This document shows, in pieces, positions 30,802 to 35,796 of a DNA stretch of 35,796 bases (the stretch's first letter is position 1; each line of letters begins with the position of its first letter). The stretch covers positions 1 to 35,796 of the forward strand of contig CANSTR010000017.1 of assembly GCA_947649935.1 (NCBI GenBank), given 5' to 3'. A program made the translations under genes and the position numbers. Below the pieces are notes generated by a model. That model was given only the letters and a program-made list of their open reading frames with translations. It was not told the DNA's origin and searched no databases. Source of the stretch: an uncultured Clostridia bacterium (GTDB lineage Bacteria; Bacillota; Clostridia; TANB77; CAG-508).

Positions 30802-31662
30802 ATGAAAGAATTTACAGTAACCAAAAAATGGAATCAAAAAAAGCTAGCGGATTGTATCTTTGCTCAATTTCCGGACTTGAGCAAAAATACGCTTTTTAAG
30901 GCGCTTCGCAAAAAAGATATTCGTATTAATGACATCAAAGTAAACGAAAATATCGCCGTCTACACAGGCGATAAAATCACACTTTTTATTCCAGACAATT
31001 TGCTTTATAAGCAAGAACTGCCGTTGACGCCTATTTACGAAGATGCCAACATTCTCATTTTCAACAAACCAGCTGGCATTTCTGTAACCGAAAATGTCCA
31101 CACGCAAACCACGTTTACCTCTCTTGTCAAAAAGCAATTCGGAAATACGTTAGAACCTTGCCACCGCCTAGACCACAACACAACTGGGCTGATTTTGTAT
31201 GCCAAAAATCCGCAAGCATTGGAAATTTTATTGCAAAAATTCAAAAATCGCGAAATTGAAAAACATTACAAAGCTACTGTTTTTGGGACTTTCGAAAAAA
31301 AACACGCCGTTTTAACCGCATATTTATTCAAAGACAGCAAAAAAAGTCACGTTTACATTTCGGATATGCCACAAAAAAACTTTACAAAAATTATAACCGA
31401 ATACACCGTGCTTTCGCAAAATCTGCAAAATCAGATAAGCGAACTTGACGTCATTTTGCACACTGGCAAAACGCATCAAATCCGCGCCCATCTTGCCCAC
31501 ATCGGTCATCCAATTATCGGTGACGGTAAATATGGACGCAATGAAATCAACAAAAAATTTCAAAAAACAACGCAAATGCTTTGCAGCTACCAACTAAAAT
31601 TCTGTTTCACAACAGAAAGTAGCATTTTAGAATATTTGAACGGAAAAACATTCTCTCTTTAA
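30802..31662 (+). CDS. RluA-family pseudouridine synthase
   Basis: 286 aa. An S4-like N-terminal segment (about 1-60, KNTLFKALRKKDIRINDIKV) is followed by the synthase domain. Its catalytic motif is EPCHRLDHNTTGLILYAK (HRLDxxTxG, catalytic Asp), with LHTGKTHQIRAHLAHIGHPIIGDGKYG downstream. The family isomerises uridine in 23S rRNA or tRNA; the exact target is unknown. The ATG at 30802 has no ribosome-binding site and lies right after a consensus -10, so the mRNA is probably leaderless. It overlaps the convergent oxidoreductase gene by four bases. Confidence 0.92.
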   Translation: MKEFTVTKKWNQKKLADCIFAQFPDLSKNTLFKALRKKDIRINDIKVNENIAVYTGDKITLFIPDNLLYKQELPLTPIYEDANILIFNKPAGISVTENVHTQTTFTSLVKKQFGNTLEPCHRLDHNTTGLILYAKNPQALEILLQKFKNREIEKHYKATVFGTFEKKHAVLTAYLFKDSKKSHVYISDMPQKNFTKIITEYTVLSQNLQNQISELDVILHTGKTHQIRAHLAHIGHPIIGDGKYGRNEINKKFQKTTQMLCSYQLKFCFTTESSILEYLNGKTFSL

Positions 31663-33071
31663 TCCAAATCGTGCACGCTTGGACCTTCAATCAACGTGCC
31701 ATCTTGCTCATAACGGCTTCCGTGGCACGGACAATCCCACGTTTTCGTGACATCATTCCAACTCACTTCGCACCCCAAATGCGCACAATACTTCTTGCCT
31801 TTTTCCGCCTTCAACCTTGGCATAATCATTGACTCGCCAACCGTTTCCAACATATTTTTCATTTCTTCATGATTTTTGATTGGCTCCACTCTTGTCGCCC
31901 TGAAAATTTCCTCATACGGATTCTCTCTTCCCAAAATTTTATCGGTAATCAAATTGGCCGCCACATTGGATGTCGTCATGCCCCATTTTTTGAAGCCAGT
32001 TGCGACATACATATTTTCTCGCACTTCAGAATATTCGCCAATATACGGAATTTTGTCCAAGCCAACGCTATCCTCCGCATTCCAGCGATACAAAATAGGC
32101 GCCTCTGGAAAATACGTTTTCGCAAAATCTTCCAAGACTCCAAAGCCGTTATTTTCCACTTTTTCTCCTGTTTTATGCCCATTTCCAACCACCAGAAGAT
32201 ACGTTCCTGTTTCATCTTGATAATCGCGAAACGATATCGTTGGCACCTCACTTGATACATACATTCCCTTTAACTTCGTATCCGTCTTCAACGCCAACCC
32301 ATATTCCAACTCTTGATACATTTTGATAAAATGAAATCCTGGCACATTAAAAATCGGATATCTTGTCGCCACAACCAAATATTTCGCTGAAACTTTCTTA
32401 ATTTCTCCATTCGCTTCAGCTGTGACTTCAAAGCCGTTTTCCTCTTTGGCGTAATCGACCACTTTGGTCTTCTCAAAAATCTCTCCATGGTTCTCCAGCA
32501 CACATTTAGCAAGGCCATCCACGTATTTCACGGCATTAAATTGCGCCTGGTTCGGAAACTCAATTGCTCCTTCAATTTTTCCCAAAACCTCAATTTCGTC
32601 CACAAATTTTGCATCAATTCCAAGACTTTTGGCACTGGCAACTTCCGTTTGTATCCTGTGCAATTCCCCCAATTCCTTTGTCCAAACAAAACTGCTTCGT
32701 CTTTCAAAATCGCAATCAATTTTTTCTGTTTGTATGATTTTTTCGATGTTGTCAATCGCCTTTTCGTTGGCTTTCCAGTATTTCTTCGTAAATTCTTTGC
32801 CCTTGGAATTGAGCAAATAATCATAAAACAAATGGTGCTGGCTGGTGATTTTTCCGGTCGTTCTGCCAGATGTTTTGGAGCAAATTTCATCTTTTTCAAG
32901 CACCGCCACTTTTAAACCTTCTTTGCTCAAATCATACGCACACGAAATCCCTGTAATCCCGCCACCAACAATGCAAACATCGACTTTCCTATCCTCTTGC
33001 AAACATCCGAATTTTCTTCTATTTTCCCTATCTTTCAACCAAATTGAATTATTGTTTTCCAAACTATTCAT
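31659..33071 (-). CDS. FAD-dependent oxidoreductase with C-terminal Rieske domain
   Basis: 470 aa. The N-terminal dinucleotide fold (VDVCIVGGGITGISCAYDL, then VAVLEKDEICSKTSGRTTGK) and the body are of the DAO (amino-acid oxidase-like) family. The C-terminal Rieske [2Fe-2S] domain has CAHLGC and CPCHGSRYEQDG, giving the Cys-x-His ... Cys-x-x-His ligands, and ends FDGTLIEGP-like (QDGTLIEGPSVHDLD). This fusion is common in Bacillota; its substrate is not known. The ATG at 33071 directly abuts GGAG, which is too close. The TTG three codons later has ideal spacing and may be the true start. Confidence 0.9.
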   Translation of the reverse strand: MNSLENNNSIWLKDRENRRKFGCLQEDRKVDVCIVGGGITGISCAYDLSKEGLKVAVLEKDEICSKTSGRTTGKITSQHHLFYDYLLNSKGKEFTKKYWKANEKAIDNIEKIIQTEKIDCDFERRSSFVWTKELGELHRIQTEVASAKSLGIDAKFVDEIEVLGKIEGAIEFPNQAQFNAVKYVDGLAKCVLENHGEIFEKTKVVDYAKEENGFEVTAEANGEIKKVSAKYLVVATRYPIFNVPGFHFIKMYQELEYGLALKTDTKLKGMYVSSEVPTISFRDYQDETGTYLLVVGNGHKTGEKVENNGFGVLEDFAKTYFPEAPILYRWNAEDSVGLDKIPYIGEYSEVRENMYVATGFKKWGMTTSNVAANLITDKILGRENPYEEIFRATRVEPIKNHEEMKNMLETVGESMIMPRLKAEKGKKYCAHLGCEVSWNDVTKTWDCPCHGSRYEQDGTLIEGPSVHDLD

Positions 33072-33109
33072 CTCCTTTGGAAATAGTATTTGCCAAAAAT
33101 GGAAAAATA

Positions 33110-33140
33110 TGTGTTGAATTTTTCAAGAAAATTCAGCACA
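33110..33140. repeat. Hairpin just upstream of the rel promoter
   Basis: TGTGTTGAATTTT pairs with AAAATTCAGCACA (13 bp with one G-T pair, 5-nt loop). It ends two bases before the -35 box of the RelA/SpoT-domain gene and marks the left end of the hairpin-dense segment. Confidence 0.7.
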
Positions 33141-33142
33141 AC

Positions 33143-33171
33143 TTGACTTTTTATGTAAATTGTGGTACAAT
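33143..33171 (+). promoter_or_regulatory. Promoter of the RelA/SpoT-domain gene
   Basis: TTGACT (33143-33148) and TACAAT (33166-33171) are 17 bp apart with TGTGG before the -10. The 5' UTR of about 70 nt contains the first hairpin (33211-33236) just before the AAGGAAA ribosome-binding site. Confidence 0.75.
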
Positions 33172-33249
33172 TTAAGTAAGAAAGTTCTTTGAAAATAAAA
33201 TAAAATATAATGCCGTCCGTCTCTTCGAGGACGGCAAGAAAGGAAATTT

Positions 33250-34317
33250 ATGAAGAAATTTGAAATCGAAAGCCTCGTCGATGAGGTCTTCGCGCGGGAA
33301 TTTGAGAGGTTCGCAGAAATCATCTGCAATCCTCTCTATTACAAAAATAGGTTTCTGCAATACGGTATGGAGCATCACAATTCGCTCCAATGTATTGTTC
33401 GAACCTATTTGGAGATGCTGAAAACAGCATCTCCACTTACAAAAGAAAAATTTGATACATGGGAGATAAACCAATTATTGGTTTATCTGAACATGTATAA
33501 AAATACTGACAGCTTGGATTTTGTTTCGGGGCAAATGTCCGAGCTGGCAAAATCTTTCCCTGGTGCTCCCTACATTATTAGGGAAATTCAGGAAAGGTTT
33601 AAAGGGTTCCGGAGCGTCTTGGCTAAGCTTCGGGAAATTGAAGTGACTCGTGAAACACTTCAATTCCTATTGAGCTCTTTTGACTCCATTTTGGAGTTCA
33701 AAAAGCTCAATAAACGCGAGAAATCTGTTGCAGGAGAAATCCTGCAGCAGAGGCTGAATAAATCCAGCCAAAAAAACCCAGTCAAGGATTTGATTGGGTA
33801 TAGGCATGTAGTTTATGCCTATGATAACTCTGATGACGAACAGATTTTAATACCTTTCGTCTACGAGCTATCTGCTATTGTCAAAACCTTTTGCCAAGAA
33901 AAAGGTTTTGACATTCCTGTGTCCAAGGATTATATAAAAAATCCAAAAGACACAGGTTATCAGTCATTACACTTCACGATTGATATCGTGGGCGCATTGA
34001 CTGAAGTGCAGATTCGCACAGGAGCCATGCATGAGAATGCAGAACATGGTCGTGCGAACCATGATGCGGTGTATAAAAACACCGCAATCCAAAATTTCTT
34101 GGGAGGTTTCATGTATGGAATCTCCCGAAAAATGGGCCGAATCTCCTGGCACAAAGGTATCGGCCTGTTGGAAAGATTGTCCCTGTCAAACTTTCCAGTG
34201 TGTGTGACACCTCATTCTGAGGTGCCACCGACGCCTGCTCAATTGCAGGCGTTCCCGGACACTGCAATGCTTCAGAACATCGTCAATCATTCCCCGAAGT
34301 TTGGCGATGTAGCATAG
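33250..34317 (+). CDS. RelA/SpoT synthetase-domain protein encoded in hairpin-rich DNA
   Basis: 355 aa. Residues about 165-280 form a RelA/SpoT nucleotidyltransferase domain: KDLIGYRHVV (Asp180, Arg185), KDYIKNPKDTGYQSLHF (226-242) and EVQIRTGAMHENAEHGRANH (252-271), with the Glu-Gln-Arg and His residues of the synthetase core. There is no HD hydrolase, TGS or ACT domain. The 165-residue helical N-terminus and the 70-residue C-terminus are not recognised. It would make (p)ppGpp-like alarmones or modify another nucleotide/RNA substrate. AAGGAAA precedes the ATG. It stands alone with its own promoter and terminator. GC is clearly higher than in flanking genes, which suggests transfer. Confidence 0.88.
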   Translation: MKKFEIESLVDEVFAREFERFAEIICNPLYYKNRFLQYGMEHHNSLQCIVRTYLEMLKTASPLTKEKFDTWEINQLLVYLNMYKNTDSLDFVSGQMSELAKSFPGAPYIIREIQERFKGFRSVLAKLREIEVTRETLQFLLSSFDSILEFKKLNKREKSVAGEILQQRLNKSSQKNPVKDLIGYRHVVYAYDNSDDEQILIPFVYELSAIVKTFCQEKGFDIPVSKDYIKNPKDTGYQSLHFTIDIVGALTEVQIRTGAMHENAEHGRANHDAVYKNTAIQNFLGGFMYGISRKMGRISWHKGIGLLERLSLSNFPVCVTPHSEVPPTPAQLQAFPDTAMLQNIVNHSPKFGDVA

Positions 34318-34323
34318 ATATAA

Positions 34324-34360
34324 CCCCGCTTGAGCAGAATAATTTCTGCCCTAAGCGGGG
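34324..34360 (+). terminator. Nested-hairpin terminator of the RelA/SpoT-domain gene
   Basis: CCCCGCTT (34324-34331) pairs with AAGCGGGG (34353-34360), enclosing GCAGAA (34334-34339) with TTCTGC (34344-34349) and a 4-nt loop. It starts six bases after the stop codon. The following CCTTTCGCGTTT is a poor T-tract. Confidence 0.75.
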
Positions 34361-34466
34361 CCTTTCGCGTTTATCAGAATTTTTCCAAATTTTTGATTAA
34401 CAGAAAGTTTTGCAAACTTCCTATTTTATAAAAACCTTACTTTTATAAAAACTCTCTTTCATTATA

Positions 34467-34507
34467 AAAGCGAGCGAAATTTTGCTTCGCAAAATTTCTC
34501 ACGCTTT
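34467..34507 (-). terminator. Terminator of the cysteine desulfurase gene
   Basis: GAAATTTTGC (34476-34485) pairs with GCAAAATTTC (34489-34498), enclosed by AAAGCG (34467-34472) with CGCTTT (34502-34507). On the minus strand it follows the stop codon at once and runs into TTTTATAAT. The stretch 34366-34466 is AT-rich with a short direct repeat (TTTTATAAAAAC at two places) and no gene. Confidence 0.8.
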
Positions 34508-34512
34508 CGTCT

Positions 34513-35655
34513 TTATCTCAACTGATTCACAACCTCCCCCAAACTTTGCACCAAATAATCCACATCTTCCATCGAATTTTCTCGTCCGAATGTGACTCTT
34601 AAGCTACTTCGTGCAATGCTCGCTGGAACACCTATTGCCAGCAAGACATGCGACGGATTGAGCAATCCTGCGCTACAAGCTGAACCACTTGAGGCACAAA
34701 TTCCTCTTTTGTCCAATTCCTGCAACATTTGGCTTCCATCTACGCCTTTGAAACAAATGTTGGCATTGCCTGGCAGACGATTTTCCAAATCGCCATTGAT
34801 TCGAATAAATGGAATATTTTTTTCTACTTTGTCGAAATAATAATCTCGCAAAATGCGAAGTTTCTTCGTATAATCCCCCATTTCATTTTGCGCAATTTCC
34901 ATTGCCTTTCCAATCCCCACAATGCCTGCCACATTTTCCGTTCCTGCTCTTTTATCTTTTTCTTGATGACCGCCATCTTGGATGCGAACAAAATTAACAT
35001 TTTCCGCAATATAGGCAAAACCAACACCTTTTGGTCCATAAAATTTATGCCCAGATGCAGACAAAGCTGAAATTCCCAGTCGTTTCACATCAACATCGAG
35101 ACTTCCAATTGCTTGCACGGCATCTGTATGAAAATAAATACCGTAACGTTTTGCTATTTTGCTAATTGCTTCTATATCTTGAATCACGCCAATTTCATTA
35201 TTGGCAAACATAATACTAATCAAAATCGTGTTTCTGCTAATGGCCCTTTCGAGCTCTTTCAAATCAATTCTCCCTTTGCTATCCACGTTCAAATATGTCA
35301 CACGAAAACCCATATATTTCTCCAAAAAATGACACGTGTTAAGCACCGCTGGATGCTCGATTTTTGTGGTAATAATATGGTTTCCATATTTTCGATTGGC
35401 AATCGCAATTCCTTTGATGACTAAATTATCGCTTTCTGTGCCACCACTTGTAAAATAGATTTCTTCTGGTTTGCAACGCAGTGCACCAGCAATTCGATTT
35501 CGACTTATCTGAATCGCTTCTTTATTGAATTTTCCAATGGAATACACGGACGAAGCATTCCCAAAACTTTCTGTTAAATAGGGCATCATTTCATTTAATA
35601 CTCTTGGCTCAATTGCTGTGGTTGCGCTATGGTCAAAATATCTAATTCTTTGCAT
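34513..35655 (-). CDS. Cysteine desulfurase (NifS/IscS family)
   Basis: 380 aa PLP enzyme that takes sulfur from cysteine for Fe-S clusters or thiolated tRNA. Motifs: YFDHSATTAI at the N-terminus, TSGGTESDN, IEHPAVL, HTDAVQA, the PLP lysine in SASGHKFYGPKG, GTENVAG, and the catalytic-loop cysteine in CASSGSACSAG. The short loop before that cysteine and the overall length fit the NifS/IscS class I type. AAAGGAAG precedes the ATG. No iscU or thiI partner is visible within the window. Its 3' end has a clear terminator. Confidence 0.95.
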   Translation of the reverse strand: MQRIRYFDHSATTAIEPRVLNEMMPYLTESFGNASSVYSIGKFNKEAIQISRNRIAGALRCKPEEIYFTSGGTESDNLVIKGIAIANRKYGNHIITTKIEHPAVLNTCHFLEKYMGFRVTYLNVDSKGRIDLKELERAISRNTILISIMFANNEIGVIQDIEAISKIAKRYGIYFHTDAVQAIGSLDVDVKRLGISALSASGHKFYGPKGVGFAYIAENVNFVRIQDGGHQEKDKRAGTENVAGIVGIGKAMEIAQNEMGDYTKKLRILRDYYFDKVEKNIPFIRINGDLENRLPGNANICFKGVDGSQMLQELDKRGICASSGSACSAGLLNPSHVLLAIGVPASIARSSLRVTFGRENSMEDVDYLVQSLGEVVNQLR

Positions 35656-35691
35656 AATTCAAAACTTCCTTTAAATTTATTTGCTCATTTT

Positions 35692-35697
35692 ATTATA
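35692..35697 (-). promoter_or_regulatory. Likely -10 box for cysteine desulfurase
   Basis: TATAAT on the minus strand (35697-35692), about 40 bases before the start codon. A -35 box is not clear (TTGGAA is 19 bp away). I see no other feature in 35698-35796. Confidence 0.45.
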
Positions 35698-35796
35698 TGC
35701 TTTTTTGACTTCTTTGTTCCAAGAAAAAATATGAAAATCTCCTGTCAATAACTTTAGAAAATGTCCCAAAAATTACAAAATATTAACGGGAAAAAG

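Larger units (their letters stand above)
33211..34360 (+). repeat. Dense series of local hairpins across a whole gene
   Basis: At least 25 non-overlapping or nested inverted repeats fill the UTR and coding region. Examples (left arm/right arm): 33211-33218/33229-33236; 33410-33420/33425-33435; 33464-33474/33478-33488 inside 33455-33461/33492-33498; 33636-33645/33656-33665; 33670-33687/33693-33710 (17 bp with two bulges); 33729-33735/33740-33746; 33776-33785/33790-33799; 33800-33807/33815-33822; 33879-33892/33900-33913 (14 bp perfect); 33916-33923/33949-33956; 34045-34050/34058-34063; 34065-34072/34079-34086; 34101-34110/34117-34126; 34169-34175/34191-34197; 34208-34214/34218-34224; 34231-34238/34245-34252. 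Neighbouring genes have nothing comparable. Confidence 0.93.

Noticed and set aside
33250..34317. Hairpins in the RelA/SpoT gene as a mere effect of codon bias or AT-richness
   Set aside because: The gene is GC-richer than its neighbours, the stems are perfect and regularly spaced, and AT-rich neighbours do not show them.

Overview
The window is low-GC, strongly Shine-Dalgarno-driven DNA from a Bacillota (Firmicutes), most likely an uncultured anaerobic, gut-type Clostridia. Reasons: WhiA, a Gram-positive 6S RNA, pyruvate formate-lyase with its activase, a sortase next to a surface protein, a secreted GH25 lysozyme, a CCA-encoding tRNA-Trp, and promoters that repeatedly fit TTGNNN-17-TATAAT. 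Nearly all genes are on the minus strand. Genus is not called.

Layout. 1-3800: prmC-whiA-hemW operon (minus), headed by an unidentified structured RNA with its own promoter, then a PBECR2-type nuclease-fold gene and the 6S RNA. 3938-7051 (plus): pflB-pflA, separated by a hairpin repeat. 7040-11462 (minus): an envelope operon with an LVYTG-type surface protein, a sortase whose N-terminus appears frameshifted, and membrane/extracytoplasmic proteins. 11479-14895: a GH25 lysozyme with seven Ig-like repeats. tRNA-Trp follows. 15132-20872: SDR, hydrolase, MBL, HD protein, RlmCD and GNAT; four of the intergenic gaps carry the same palindrome. 20996-22547: an AbiE toxin-antitoxin module bounded by an exact 29-bp direct repeat of the 3' end of the pyrophosphatase gene. 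22519-27499: small accessory genes, including two overlapping membrane-protein genes that share a C-terminal domain, a short RhuM and a broken gene. 27606-30616: MFS protein, HD protein, an orphan promoter-terminator unit and rpsO. 30802-33071: a leaderless RluA-type synthase and a DAO-Rieske oxidoreductase. 33110-34360: a RelA/SpoT-domain gene. 34513-35655: cysteine desulfurase.

Most unusual signal. The RelA/SpoT-domain gene (33250-34317) is packed end to end with perfect or near-perfect hairpins: stems of 5-17 bp, about every 30-40 nt, running through the 5' UTR, the whole reading frame and the terminator. No other gene in the window shows this. Its GC content is also visibly higher than its neighbours'. 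Second-tier signals are the direct-repeat-bounded AbiE insertion with the promoter inside its operator palindrome, the covarying intergenic palindromes, the orphan RNA before prmC, and the 30.0-30.3 kb transcription unit.
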